This document shows, in pieces, positions 8,777 through 18,021 of a stretch of DNA of 64,000 bases. Position 1 is the first letter of the stretch, and each line of letters begins with the position of its first letter. The position numbers were made by a program, and so were the translations under genes. Under the pieces are notes generated by a model, which saw only the letters and a list, made by a program, of their open reading frames with translations, had not been told where the DNA came from and made no database searches. The DNA is from Bdellovibrionales bacterium. GTDB lineage: Bacteria; Bdellovibrionota; UBA1018; CAIMNF01. Location of the stretch: positions 62,001 to 126,000 of the forward strand of contig JAFEAO010000007.1 of the NCBI GenBank assembly GCA_018266375.1, given 5' to 3'.

Positions 8777-9541
8777 ATGAAGTTTTTGCGGATTTGTAGT
8801 CTCGTCGCTCTCACGATCCTGCTTCAGGCTTGTGCGATTTCGATGAAGGTGCCGGTCAGCCGCTTTGAAACACCTGAGACCACGGGCCAGATCGGCCGAT
8901 TCAGATTCGGTATGGGCTATGGAACCGCCGCTCGGACCACTTTCACCAGCGACTACGGTTACGCTTCGCCGACGACGATTGACCCTTTCGTCGATTCGGT
9001 GCAAGCGATCGGTTTTTTTAACGCTCAAGCCGGCGTGTTGCGTTGGCTCGACCTGGAGTACAAAGCTTATAACTATTTTCAGGCCAAGGTGCAGTTCCTG
9101 GGTTTACCCGAACCCGAGGCAACCGAGGGAATGTGGTCGGGCGCAGTGACTGCCGCGTTTGGATATGAGGACGAAGACGAATCGTCGAGGGAATTCGGCG
9201 GATCGCAAACCGCAAACTACCAACTCTCTCAACACAAAACGGACGCCGCTCTCATCGTCGGCTACCGAATCGACGAAATCTTCCTCGTCTACGGCGGCCC
9301 CTACATGAAGTGGATCGAGTTTGACGGATCTTCAAAAACCTATGCGGCTTCAACCGCGACGCCGTTTGCAGGCAAAAATCGCTTGATGGGCGCGAACGCG
9401 GGGTTACGCATCGGACACCTCGATCGCGAAACTTTTATCGGCGTGAACGTTTTCTTCGAGCTCGGGATTTTCCAGTTCAACGTGGGCTCAACTCAACGTA
9501 CCGGCGGATCGATCGGAACCGCCATGGAACTGAGCCTTTAA
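8777..9541 (+). CDS. Lipoprotein, probable outer-membrane beta-barrel-like protein
   Basis: The product starts with a lipoprotein signal peptide and lipobox LLQAC, so the mature protein begins at a lipidated cysteine. The rest is rich in glycine and aromatic residues in alternating patterns (GRFRFGMGYG, FGYEDED, GIFQFNVGS), which suggests a beta-barrel or beta-sandwich. No family is recognised. I prefer the ATG at 8777; a GTG at 8771 is also in frame. It follows the GH15 gene with almost no gap and is probably the last gene of the PTS operon, so it may help bind or pass the released sugar. Confidence 0.75.
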   Translation: MKFLRICSLVALTILLQACAISMKVPVSRFETPETTGQIGRFRFGMGYGTAARTTFTSDYGYASPTTIDPFVDSVQAIGFFNAQAGVLRWLDLEYKAYNYFQAKVQFLGLPEPEATEGMWSGAVTAAFGYEDEDESSREFGGSQTANYQLSQHKTDAALIVGYRIDEIFLVYGGPYMKWIEFDGSSKTYAASTATPFAGKNRLMGANAGLRIGHLDRETFIGVNVFFELGIFQFNVGSTQRTGGSIGTAMELSL

Positions 9542-9549
9542 ATCTAACG

Positions 9550-10359
9550 TCAGGTCACTTTCGCTTTGTAGATCATACGCGTGAACAAGCCGGGCAAGAA
9601 TCGCTTGAGCAGCACGCCTAGGGTTTCTTTACCGCCAACGGTGGCCTCGTATTTGCGGGCTTGAATCGCCGCGATCATTCTTCGCGCGCATTCCCTAGGC
9701 TCCATGCCCCCACCCGTGCCGGAGTCCATCGTGTTTTGAGTCGAACCGTCTTTGGTGAGCGCCGAGACCGAGATATTGGTGCGAATAAATCCGGGACAAA
9801 TCATCGTGATCGGCACTGCATCTGGCCCAAGCTCTGCGGCGAGTTCGGCGCGTAGAGAATCGAAAAATCCATGAAGCGCGTGTTTCGAGCCTGCGTACCC
9901 ACTCCGCATCGACGAGCCGAATTTGCCGACGAGGCTCGTGACAACGGCGATCTGACCTTGTTTGCGCTTCAAAAAATGCGGGAGAAGAAGCTTCGTCAGA
10001 TACACCGTACCGAAGTAATTGACTTCCATGAGTCTGCGATCGACATCGATCGAGGTTTCTTTGGCAAGCGAGCGTTGCGAGAGGCCCGCGTTGTGAATCA
10101 CGAGATCCGGAATGTGATTTTCGGCAGTGAGAACTTGCACAAAATCGACGATGCTCTTGGGTTGCTCGAGGTCGAGCTTTTGCACTTCGATCTTGGCGGG
10201 GAGGCGTGCCAAAATTTGTTTTTTGATTTGCTCAAGGGCGTCGGTCTTGCGTGCGGCCAAAATAATCAGATCGTTTTGAAACTGTTCGGCCCATTCTTGT
10301 GCCAACGCTTCGCCGATTCCACTCGATGCACCAGTGATGAGGACCGTCCGAGTTGCCAT
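9550..10359 (-). CDS. Short-chain dehydrogenase/reductase (SDR family)
   Basis: Classical SDR layout: the nucleotide-binding TGASSGIG at residues 9-16, an NAG motif (VIHNAGLS) in the middle, the catalytic YAGSK in GYAGSKHALHGFF, and a substrate-loop region PGFIRTNIS. At 269 residues it is of normal length and probably an NAD(P)H-dependent oxidoreductase in the cytoplasm; the substrate is unknown. A strong AGGAGAT site precedes the ATG. A tiny ORF ends 8 bases upstream and may share the mRNA. Confidence 0.93.
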   Translation of the reverse strand: MATRTVLITGASSGIGEALAQEWAEQFQNDLIILAARKTDALEQIKKQILARLPAKIEVQKLDLEQPKSIVDFVQVLTAENHIPDLVIHNAGLSQRSLAKETSIDVDRRLMEVNYFGTVYLTKLLLPHFLKRKQGQIAVVTSLVGKFGSSMRSGYAGSKHALHGFFDSLRAELAAELGPDAVPITMICPGFIRTNISVSALTKDGSTQNTMDSGTGGGMEPRECARRMIAAIQARKYEATVGGKETLGVLLKRFLPGLFTRMIYKAKVT

Positions 10360-10367
10360 AAGATCTC

Positions 10368-10439
10368 CTATCGCTCGCAGTCTCCGCCGCGCGCGAATGC
10401 GGCAATCAAAGCAACACCCAGAAGTAGACTCTTAGCCAT
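10368..10439 (-). CDS. Possible 23-residue hydrophobic leader/small protein
   Basis: A short ORF, MAKSLLLGVALIAAFARGGD and three more residues, lies directly upstream of the SDR gene on the same strand. It has a lysine followed by a hydrophobic stretch, like a signal peptide or a single-span small membrane protein. No clear Shine-Dalgarno sequence is seen. It could be a small protein, an upstream ORF or chance. Confidence 0.3.
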   Translation of the reverse strand: MAKSLLLGVALIAAFARGGDCER

Positions 10440-10459
10440 GAAGGAATGGTATCACAAGT

Positions 10460-11692
10460 CTACGCTTGGCCGGGACGCTCGATCGGCTTCGGACGATAAA
10501 ATGAGGTTTCTTTGAGGCCTTCCGGCAAAAGTTTTGTCGGATCGCCCTTTCCATAGCCCTCTGCTTCCATGAGTTTGGTCACGGCGTTTCTAAGAATCAT
10601 CGGCACGGGAAGTGCGCCCGTTTCCTGCACTTCGGCCATCGCGGCGTTGATCGCGTTGTAACTTGCTTTATCTTTGCGTGCGAGCGCGAGCGATATCGCG
10701 ACGTGCGCGAGATTGATGCGCGCTTCAGGCAAGCCCACGCACTCAAGCGCGTCTTTGCCGGCAATCGCAAGCGGGAGAGCGCGCGGATCGGCGTTACCGA
10801 CGTCTTCGGAAGCAAACACGATCATCCGGCGCGCGATAAACATCGGGTCCTCACCCGCTTCAAGCATCCGCGCGAGATAGTACACGGCCGCATCCGGATT
10901 GGACGCGCGCATGGATTTAATAAAAGCTGAGATCGTGTTGTAGTGCTCTTCGGATTGTTTGTCGTACGGAAGCACGCGATCGCCGAGCTGTTCCAAGAAT
11001 TTTTTAACCGTCTCATCGTCGAACGTTTTGAGTTCCGGCGCGAGGAGCGCGATCGATTCGACGAGCGTGAGAAGTCGGCGTGCATCGCCCTCGCTTTGAC
11101 CAATCAAGTGCGTTCGTGCTTCGGGTGTAAATTCGATTTTTCCGCCGAAGCCTGCTTCCGCGGTGAGTGCATGATCAAGCACCCGTTCCAAATCTTGCTC
11201 TCGAAGCCGATCAAGGCGGATCACGCGCATGCGCGACAAGAGAGCCGCATTGACTTCAAACGACGGGTTCTCGGTGGTGGCACCGATGAGCGTGAAGAGC
11301 CCCTTCTCCACGTGCGGGAGGAGACTATCTTGTTGGGCTTTATTGAGACGATGAATCTCGTCAAAGAACAGGATCGTCCGGCGGCCCATGCGTTGGTAAC
11401 CCAGCGCCTTCTCGGCCGCTTCCTTGATATCTTTTACGCCTGAACTCACGGCACTGAGTTGGATAAAAGCTTCGCCCAGGGTTTCGGCAATCAAGATCGC
11501 AAGCGAGGTCTTACCCACTCCCGGCGGGCCCCAGAGGAGGATCGAGGGAAACCGCTTGGACTTGAGCCAAGACGTGACGAGCCCCCTCTCGCCCAAGACC
11601 TTGTCGTGACCGATCCACTCTTGAAGCGTCTTCGGACGCAGGCGGTGCGCCAGCGGCTCGGTATCGGGTTTTAAAGCGTCGAACAAATCCAT
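10460..11692 (-). CDS. rarA: Replication-associated recombination protein A (RarA/MgsA, AAA+ ATPase)
   Basis: The 410-residue protein begins with the RarA-type ADLMRP-like block (PLAHRLRPKTLQEWIGHD), then Walker A GPPGVGKTS, Walker B ILFFDEIHR, sensor 1 ATTENPSFEVN, and the C-terminal RarA domain with ASEDVGNADPRALPLA. RarA is a clamp-loader-like ATPase acting at stalled replication forks with SSB. Its promoter region on this strand contains a perfect 35-bp inverted repeat. Confidence 0.95.
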   Translation of the reverse strand: MDLFDALKPDTEPLAHRLRPKTLQEWIGHDKVLGERGLVTSWLKSKRFPSILLWGPPGVGKTSLAILIAETLGEAFIQLSAVSSGVKDIKEAAEKALGYQRMGRRTILFFDEIHRLNKAQQDSLLPHVEKGLFTLIGATTENPSFEVNAALLSRMRVIRLDRLREQDLERVLDHALTAEAGFGGKIEFTPEARTHLIGQSEGDARRLLTLVESIALLAPELKTFDDETVKKFLEQLGDRVLPYDKQSEEHYNTISAFIKSMRASNPDAAVYYLARMLEAGEDPMFIARRMIVFASEDVGNADPRALPLAIAGKDALECVGLPEARINLAHVAISLALARKDKASYNAINAAMAEVQETGALPVPMILRNAVTKLMEAEGYGKGDPTKLLPEGLKETSFYRPKPIERPGQA

Positions 11693-11715
11693 ATGGGACC
11701 GTCACTGTACCACAG

Positions 11716-11804
11716 AAAGGTCACCCCGTACTTATTGTTGAGATGCGCGTTAATAACACGTCAGTTGTGACGCGCATCTCAACAATAAGTACGGGGTGAC
11801 CTTT
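11716..11804. repeat. Perfect 35-bp inverted repeat (19-base loop)
   Basis: Left arm 11716-11750 (AAAGGTCACCCCGTACTTAT...) and right arm 11770-11804 are exact reverse complements over all 35 bases, with a 19-base centre. The right arm touches the stop codon of the lytic transglycosylase gene, and the left arm lies 24 bases upstream of the rarA start. It is far longer than a normal terminator stem and has no T run, so it may be a MITE/REP-like element or a cruciform-forming regulatory site. As RNA it would form a very stable hairpin. Confidence 0.9.
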
Positions 11805-11805
11805 T

Positions 11806-13437
11806 CTACAGTTTTTTACGATTCGTTGAACGATAGTGATACATCACTGATTTAGCAGCAGCCTTGCGGCGCTTCACGCGGCGGTAACGATGGCGTTTCG
11901 GGTAGCTTGGGTCAATCAAGTCCAAAGACTTGAGCGACGCCAGCGAGCGCACGAAATCGCTTGGGATCGGGAGCTTCACCAAGGTGCCCGGAACAAACGA
12001 CGAGTTCTGAGAACCCGCACCATTCATATCGGCCACCGGATCAGCGCTGATACCGAAACGTTTGGCGATGCGCTTCGGAGTATCACCCTTGCGGGCCTTG
12101 TACGTGAGAAAAGAGACCTCGCGATTGAAGGTCGGGTCGAAGTATTTCTTCATGAACGCGTCTTTGCGAGAGAGAGGAATCCGCACTTTGTACGTTTTCA
12201 ATTCCGGCGGAGTCAACCAGCGCGAAAGTTCCGGGTTCATGGATTTAAATTCTTGATACGAGAGGCCTGCGCTCGACGAAACCTTGAAAAGATCCGCTGG
12301 AGACGGAACTTCGATCTCGGTAAGAATGTCGCCGTTCACTTCGCCCTTGCGATTGACGTGCGGCGTGCGAACGTTGGCACCTGAAGACATATCGCGAAGC
12401 ATTTCCTCGACCGAATCCTTGGATGTGATCGCTTCTTCTTCGGCGTCGGCCGGAGTATCCTTGGTCACTTCGACGACCGGATCGGTAGGAGTCGCATCTT
12501 TACCGCCTGCCGCCGCGGTCGCATCTTCGGCATCGGCTTTTTTGTCGGCATCGAGTTGATCCGGGAGACGCTCGACGTTGTCGGCTTCCTCGGCTTTTTC
12601 GGCGATTACAGCGGCGTTAATGCTTTTAATTTTCGCGTAGTTTTCCTCAAAACCAAACTGTTTGCGGTTCTTGGCAACGATGGTCGCGGCGAACATCTTC
12701 GGAACGTAGTTCTTGGTTTCGGGACGTAAGTAACGTCCCTTCGCGCAGAGTTCCCAAAAATCGTTGGTGTGATATTTTTTAATCGCGCGTTGGATCTTCG
12801 CTTCACCGGCGTTGTAACCAGCGGCAGCCAAGTGCCATGATCCGAACATGCTGTTGAGTTCCTTGAGATATTGAACCGCTGCGATGGTCGACTTCTCGAC
12901 GTCACGACGTTCGTCCACCCACCAGTTTACTTCGAGACCGTAGCGGCGGCCGGTCGCGGAGATAAATTGCCAAGCGCCGACGGCGCGCGCGTGCGAACGG
13001 GCGTTGTTGTTGAAACCGCTCTCGATCATGGCAAGGTACACGAGATCTTCAGGCGCTTTCGCGCTTTTCAAAATCGGGCGGATGTACGGAACGAAATACT
13101 CCGAACGCTCGAGATAGTGCTCGAAGCGATCGCGGCCTTTGCCGGTAAAATAATCGATCCATTTTTCAACGGCTTTGTTCATCTCGACCGGAAGATCAAA
13201 AGATGAGTTCTCAATCTTCATCCCGCGGTAATAGAGACCTTCGCCTGAACTGGTAGATGGACCCTCGGTTGACACGGTCACCGACTCGGTGGTCGGCTTT
13301 TCACCAGGACTGCCCTTGGTAGGAATAGCTGAGTCTTTACCTCCCAATAGGGATTCGGTGCTGGTGCTGGCACAACCGCTCATCAAGCCGGCAGCCGTAG
13401 CAAAAGACAAAGTAAAGATAAGGGTATTTCGAATCAC
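11806..13437 (-). CDS. mltD: Membrane-bound lytic murein transglycosylase D-like lipoprotein with LysM
   Basis: The signal peptide ends in a lipobox (LMSGC at about residue 22). The SLT domain follows, with its catalytic glutamate in AMIESGFNNNARS and the GAWQFISATGRRYGL block. A low-complexity acidic/alanine linker separates it from a C-terminal region with LysM-like features (VSFLTYKARKGDTPKRIAKRFGIS). The extreme C terminus is strongly basic. The enzyme cleaves glycan strands of peptidoglycan from the outer membrane side. The start is GTG with GAGGAG upstream. At 543 residues it is longer than E. coli MltD because of the linker. The symbol is given by family resemblance. Confidence 0.9.
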   Translation of the reverse strand: MIRNTLIFTLSFATAAGLMSGCASTSTESLLGGKDSAIPTKGSPGEKPTTESVTVSTEGPSTSSGEGLYYRGMKIENSSFDLPVEMNKAVEKWIDYFTGKGRDRFEHYLERSEYFVPYIRPILKSAKAPEDLVYLAMIESGFNNNARSHARAVGAWQFISATGRRYGLEVNWWVDERRDVEKSTIAAVQYLKELNSMFGSWHLAAAGYNAGEAKIQRAIKKYHTNDFWELCAKGRYLRPETKNYVPKMFAATIVAKNRKQFGFEENYAKIKSINAAVIAEKAEEADNVERLPDQLDADKKADAEDATAAAGGKDATPTDPVVEVTKDTPADAEEEAITSKDSVEEMLRDMSSGANVRTPHVNRKGEVNGDILTEIEVPSPADLFKVSSSAGLSYQEFKSMNPELSRWLTPPELKTYKVRIPLSRKDAFMKKYFDPTFNREVSFLTYKARKGDTPKRIAKRFGISADPVADMNGAGSQNSSFVPGTLVKLPIPSDFVRSLASLKSLDLIDPSYPKRHRYRRVKRRKAAAKSVMYHYRSTNRKKL

Positions 13438-13645
13438 TGATGAACTCCTCGTCCGTAAGTCGTTAGGCGTAATTTGTGGAGGATAACGCCGCTAAATCCA
13501 GTTTCGGCAACCTCAAAGGGCTACCTGAAAATTGTAACGACGAAGACGCTTACGCGCTACCTCAAACGGTTGGAAAAACGTAACAACGTCAAATTGATGG
13601 CGGGGGTTTCTCGCTAGAACGACTTCATGTCGGTTTTAAGTAAAT

Positions 13646-14092
13646 TCAGTGAAGCTGCGCCGGGTTAAATTTCTTTAGAAAGTCTACAACCACCTTCTCG
13701 AGTTCCTCATCGCTGGAGAACACATCTTCAACGTGGAGATGGTTCATGAGGAAGTGGCCGATCATCTGAGCGACGTTGCGAACCGGTTGCTGATAGTAAA
13801 GACCGGCAACGGCATTCTCGCCGATTTTGCCCATTAGTACGTTTTTAGCCGCGCGATATTGGTCTGACTCGGTATATGCGGATTCGCTCAATTCCTCCGC
13901 TTTTAAGCCGATATCTTTCAAAACGCGCTCGCGGATTTCTTCGTCGGTCAAAACAAACGGAGAAATCTTAAGATAGAGATCTTGATAAACGTTATTGCGG
14001 GTCCGAGGGTTCAGGAGAATCGATTGATCCTGTTCAAGCCGCGACACCACGTTCTTTGCTAGAACTTTTACGTGCTCTCTCTTGGTGAACAT
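13646..14092 (-). CDS. DUF507-like protein
   Basis: The 148-residue soluble protein starts MFTKREHVKVLAKNVVSRL and has the helical, charged layout of DUF507 proteins, including an SSDEELEKVVVDFLKKF end. The function is unknown. No signal peptide is present. It stands between murJ and the lytic transglycosylase gene on the same strand, with about 200 bases on its 3' side in which no gene is seen. Family assignment is by pattern only. Confidence 0.7.
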   Translation of the reverse strand: MFTKREHVKVLAKNVVSRLEQDQSILLNPRTRNNVYQDLYLKISPFVLTDEEIRERVLKDIGLKAEELSESAYTESDQYRAAKNVLMGKIGENAVAGLYYQQPVRNVAQMIGHFLMNHLHVEDVFSSDEELEKVVVDFLKKFNPAQLH

Positions 14093-14119
14093 GGGGTGGG
14101 AGTCCTCTCAGTCGATGTT

Positions 14120-15739
14120 TTACTTCTTAAGCAATCTTCGCCTGAATAGATCGATGAATTCAAGCGATTCTTGGCATTTTAACCAAGAACTGAAGAGTAA
14201 ATACGAACAGACTCCTCCGACGAGACCGATGAGAACCCTCAAACTCATCTCAATGACGTGCGCCATTTTCGCTTCCAGAGCAGGGGTTACCCATAAATCG
14301 ACAAAGTAGACCAGGAAGCCCATCGCAAGAGCGACGACCGCATACTTTACGAACGCCCCGAGCATGGCTCCAGTGTGAGCCGTCGTGCCCATTTTTTTGA
14401 ACTTCCGGCTGATCATCCACCAAAGGAGCATCGAGTTTAAAAGCGCGGTGATCGAGGTTCCGAAGGCTAGACCGATGAATCCCAAAGATTTTACAAAGAG
14501 TAGGTTAAAGGTCAGATTCGAGCACACGGAAAAGAAACTCGAGATCACCGCCAAACGCGTCTCACCGATCGCGTAACAAATCGGGACCAAGACTTTCACG
14601 ACCGAGTAAGCGGTGAGACCGATCGCATAGGCGGCAAGCGCGTGAGCGGTATTCAAAGTGTCTTGGGCATTGAAGTGCCCATGTTGAAAAATAAGCCCGA
14701 TGATCGGCACGCCGAGGAACGCAAGACCCGTCGACGCCGGAAGGTTGATCGCAAAGACGCGTTTGCAGGATTTAAGAAGTGACTGTGACGCTTCTTCGTA
14801 CGATCCTTCGGTCCACGACCGGCTGAACACCGGGAGCGTCGCAGACGCGAGCGACACGCCGAAAATCCCGATCGGGAATTGCATCAAACGGAAAGCGTAG
14901 TTCAACCAAGATACCGCACCCGAACCCACCGACGTCGCGAAGATACTGTTTACGAGAATATTGATTTGAGTCGCTGCAAGCCCGAACGTCCCCGGGATCA
15001 TGAGCCACATCATCCGCTTCAGTGCCGGATCCTGAAAAACCCCTGCATGCTCGGGCTCCAACCAGGCGGCCTTGAAACCCACGCCGCGCAAAATCGGCCA
15101 CTGGATGAGCGCTTGCACGAAGCCACCGGCGATCACCCCGTAGGCCATGCCCTCGATCGGTTCCAGGCCAAAACTGGCTGAAAAATGAGCCATCGTCACG
15201 CCGACCACGATCGATACGAGATTGAACATCGCTGACGCGAACGACGGAACAAAGAATTTACCGCAGGCGTTTAAAATCGCCATGAAACCCGCTGCAAGCG
15301 CCACTAAAGGAAAGAACGGCATCATGATCCGGGTCATGCGCACGGTGAGCTCAAATTTTCCGGGGATCTCTTTGTAAGCGCTAGCATACATTCCGACGAG
15401 CGAGTCGGCACAAAGCATTCCGACAATCGCGATGACACTCACGATCGCAAACAAAACGACGAACACGCGGGTCGCGACTTGCCAGGCGCGCGCCTCGCCC
15501 TTGTCTTTTTGGACTTTAATGAAGGTCGGAACAAGCGCGGCACTCATCGCGCCTTCGGCGAAGAGATCGCGCAAGAGGTTCGGGATGCGGAACGCGATTT
15601 GATAAGCGTCGGTCGCGTTCGAAGCGCCGAAAAGAGCGGCAAAGACTTGTTCTCGCACGAGACCGAGGATGCGGCTCAAGAAAACTGCGATGCTCATGAC
15701 ACCGGCTGATTTTAGAACTGACTTATTATGAGTTTCCAA
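14120..15739 (-). CDS. murJ: Lipid II flippase MurJ
   Basis: The 539-residue protein has about 14 predicted membrane spans and the MviN/MurJ signature near the N terminus (SRILGLVREQVFAALFGAS), with ATDAYQIAFRIPNLLRDLFAEGAMSAALVP immediately after (quoted in two parts: the second begins ATDAYQIAF). MurJ flips the lipid-linked peptidoglycan precursor to the periplasm. It overlaps the upstream 99-residue gene by 14 bases, so both are probably co-translated. Confidence 0.96.
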   Translation of the reverse strand: METHNKSVLKSAGVMSIAVFLSRILGLVREQVFAALFGASNATDAYQIAFRIPNLLRDLFAEGAMSAALVPTFIKVQKDKGEARAWQVATRVFVVLFAIVSVIAIVGMLCADSLVGMYASAYKEIPGKFELTVRMTRIMMPFFPLVALAAGFMAILNACGKFFVPSFASAMFNLVSIVVGVTMAHFSASFGLEPIEGMAYGVIAGGFVQALIQWPILRGVGFKAAWLEPEHAGVFQDPALKRMMWLMIPGTFGLAATQINILVNSIFATSVGSGAVSWLNYAFRLMQFPIGIFGVSLASATLPVFSRSWTEGSYEEASQSLLKSCKRVFAINLPASTGLAFLGVPIIGLIFQHGHFNAQDTLNTAHALAAYAIGLTAYSVVKVLVPICYAIGETRLAVISSFFSVCSNLTFNLLFVKSLGFIGLAFGTSITALLNSMLLWWMISRKFKKMGTTAHTGAMLGAFVKYAVVALAMGFLVYFVDLWVTPALEAKMAHVIEMSLRVLIGLVGGVCSYLLFSSWLKCQESLEFIDLFRRRLLKK

Positions 15740-16025
15740 AGGCTTTGCTTAACCACCTGGTAACGCCTTCTTCGATTTTGCCTTTGAACGGAGTCGCGAG
15801 CAGACTGAGCGAAACCTCGACGGAAAGAGCGTTGTCCTTCGCGGTCAGGGTCCCGCTTGCCATATTGGACTTGAAGCTCACTTGCTTCGAACCTTCATTG
15901 CGATCGACCTGAACTTGCCCGAGCGGAGTCTTGCTCAGGAAATGATCGATACCCGTCGAAATGACGGAATAAATTTTGTCAGCGGCTTGTCCCGGGACCG
16001 GAAACGTTTTATTGAAGCTTGGCAT
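15726..16025 (-). CDS. Small protein resembling the polyhydroxyalkanoic-acid-system family
   Basis: The 99-residue protein has no signal sequence and no membrane span. Its pattern, with an N-terminal amphipathic helix and a beta-rich middle (KQVSFKSNMASGTLTAKDNAL), fits the small PHA-system protein family. It overlaps murJ and lies 3 bases from the ATP-grasp gene, so the three form one minus-strand unit. No PHA synthase is in the window, so a storage role is unproven. Confidence 0.6.
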   Translation of the reverse strand: MPSFNKTFPVPGQAADKIYSVISTGIDHFLSKTPLGQVQVDRNEGSKQVSFKSNMASGTLTAKDNALSVEVSLSLLATPFKGKIEEGVTRWLSKAFGNS

Positions 16026-16028
16026 GCC

Positions 16029-17990
16029 CTAATTGTCACTCCATCTTTCCAATTCCGCAAGGTCTTGCCCTAAATTGACCTCGTCTTCAGGCCGGACTTT
16101 GAGGGTCTTGAGCTTGACCGGGATCGGAAGACGGTGCGACACGAGACTCTGGTGCGCTTCGATAATCAGTACGTTTTGCCGAGGTTCGATTTTGGAACCT
16201 TCGCGGTAAAACACCGAATGAACCCGGCCCGAGGTCAAAGCCATGAGCGAGAGCGGACGACCGCGCTCCGAGCGGCGAACCGAGAAGAACCAATTGCGGA
16301 TCCGGATCAAATAACGGTTCGGTCCGTTTTCGTCGGCGGAAATCGGAAAAATACAAATCCGTTCGGGAGACGCTCCACCCGTCTGGAAAAACCCCTTCAT
16401 GCCGTTCATTCCACCGACCTCGAACTGCACTCGCTGAGACCAGCGCAGCGATCCGGTATTCGCAGGCACCTTGTGATTCATCCAAATCCAACTCTCGTTA
16501 TCACCGAGCGCTTTGGTGATCTCAGCCAAGCCCATCGAAATCCAATTGAACCAATCAGCGGGCGGTGTTTGCTTCGGAATGAATTCCTCATCGACGAAGC
16601 CGGTGTAAAACATCGACTCCTCCACCCAAGGGTGCGCAAGCAGCTCGGACAAAAAGCGTTCGTTGGTTTGAATCCCGCCCGAAATCCAAATCTGAGGGAA
16701 AATCTTTTTAGAAAACTGAAGCGCGTCCCTCCAGCTCGTCGAAAACAACGTCAGGTGCCCGATGGAGCCGCTGGTTTTCCAGTTGAGATCAGTACCCGGG
16801 GAGACACCCCAATTCAGCGATGCTTCGTGCTCGCCCTCGCTCCACTCGGTGGCCTGCGAGAGCTCGTGAATCACGCCCGGGCTCGGAATTTTAAGCCATG
16901 TATCTTCAGCGTAAATTTTCATGTTGAGGCCGCAGATCGGGGCCTCGGACCTGACTTTTGGCATCGGCTTTGGCGATTTCGAGAGCAGGCCAGGCGCCAA
17001 TGCCTGCAATTGCCAGTGGATCGCGGGACAGCGACCGACGCGTTCCCACAATTTGTACGCGAAGTTCAGACGGCCGAGTGCTTCGATAAAAAATACGTCA
17101 ACACCGTTCGACAAGAAAACGAGGTTGCCGACACCCACGAAGTCCGTGGCCTTCAAGATGCGCTCGGAATAGTCTTCGATTTTGTCTTGCACGTGATCAT
17201 CGATGTTTTGGGCCGGGCACGCTTCGATCCAGTTTTTGCCCTCAAACATGAGCGAGCCGTCGACGACCGGAAAAAACTGGATCTCGCCGTTCTTCAATCG
17301 GGCGAACGGTTGCACATAGTAGCGTGCGCCTTCCAAATATTTTTCGACGTAGAGGAGGGACGCGCCTGAAGATTCCTGCACGTGGTTCATCCAGATCGGA
17401 ACCCATTCTTTAAGGTCGTCGAGGTTGCGCATGATGCGCGCGCCATAGCCCCCGCGTACGCGGTACGCGCTCTTCAACACGCAAGGCAGACTCGCTTTGT
17501 TCTCGGCGCTGAGCTTGCGGATTTGAGTTTCGATCTCGCGGGTCGAAGTGACCGGGTCGTCGCTCAAAATCAGATTCGGCACGCCCTGAGCGTTTGCAAC
17601 CTTGATGAGCTGGAGCGTGTTCCAAAAAAAATGGAGGGCTTTAGCCGGTGCCGCGACCGCGGAGAGTCCCGATTTGCGGGCCCAACCTTCGAACTCCGAA
17701 CGTTCGCTCCAAATCGAAACTCCGGGGTGCACCCAAGAGTGATCGTGCTGGCGCTCTTCGCCCATTTCGATGAAGGCGCGAAAGATGGCTTTAAATTTCT
17801 CGCCGGCGTCGATGTCGGTCACGCGCGGGATTTGCTTTTGCTCGTCGGTTAGCGGCAACTCGGAGACGCTTACCGTCTCCAATCCCAAAACCCGTAAATC
17901 ATCGTGAATCTGAGTCGATATTGCGCCCTCGCCCAAAACCAGAATCGACGGTGGACGAGGAACGGAATTCTCCGCTAAACCTAATTTCAT
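16029..17990 (-). CDS. ATP-grasp protein (biotin carboxylase/carbamoyl-phosphate synthase-like)
   Basis: The middle of the protein looks like an ATP-grasp ligase: an N-terminal domain starting SILVLGEGAISTQ, a lysine strand (LPCVLKSAYRVRGGYGARI) with the glycine-rich loop over the nucleotide, and a late FFIEALGRLNFAYKLWE block where metal-binding Glu and Asn residues sit in the family. About 250 C-terminal residues follow, ending in a biotinyl-domain-like stretch without a clear biotin lysine motif. Closest is biotin carboxylase. I chose the ATG at 17990, since the longer start at 18047 would overlap the divergent gene. The substrate is unknown. Confidence 0.78.
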   Translation of the reverse strand: MKLGLAENSVPRPPSILVLGEGAISTQIHDDLRVLGLETVSVSELPLTDEQKQIPRVTDIDAGEKFKAIFRAFIEMGEERQHDHSWVHPGVSIWSERSEFEGWARKSGLSAVAAPAKALHFFWNTLQLIKVANAQGVPNLILSDDPVTSTREIETQIRKLSAENKASLPCVLKSAYRVRGGYGARIMRNLDDLKEWVPIWMNHVQESSGASLLYVEKYLEGARYYVQPFARLKNGEIQFFPVVDGSLMFEGKNWIEACPAQNIDDHVQDKIEDYSERILKATDFVGVGNLVFLSNGVDVFFIEALGRLNFAYKLWERVGRCPAIHWQLQALAPGLLSKSPKPMPKVRSEAPICGLNMKIYAEDTWLKIPSPGVIHELSQATEWSEGEHEASLNWGVSPGTDLNWKTSGSIGHLTLFSTSWRDALQFSKKIFPQIWISGGIQTNERFLSELLAHPWVEESMFYTGFVDEEFIPKQTPPADWFNWISMGLAEITKALGDNESWIWMNHKVPANTGSLRWSQRVQFEVGGMNGMKGFFQTGGASPERICIFPISADENGPNRYLIRIRNWFFSVRRSERGRPLSLMALTSGRVHSVFYREGSKIEPRQNVLIIEAHQSLVSHRLPIPVKLKTLKVRPEDEVNLGQDLAELERWSDN

Positions 17991-18021
17991 TTGTCTCAAG
18001 GGTAACGTAAGCTGTTTATAA

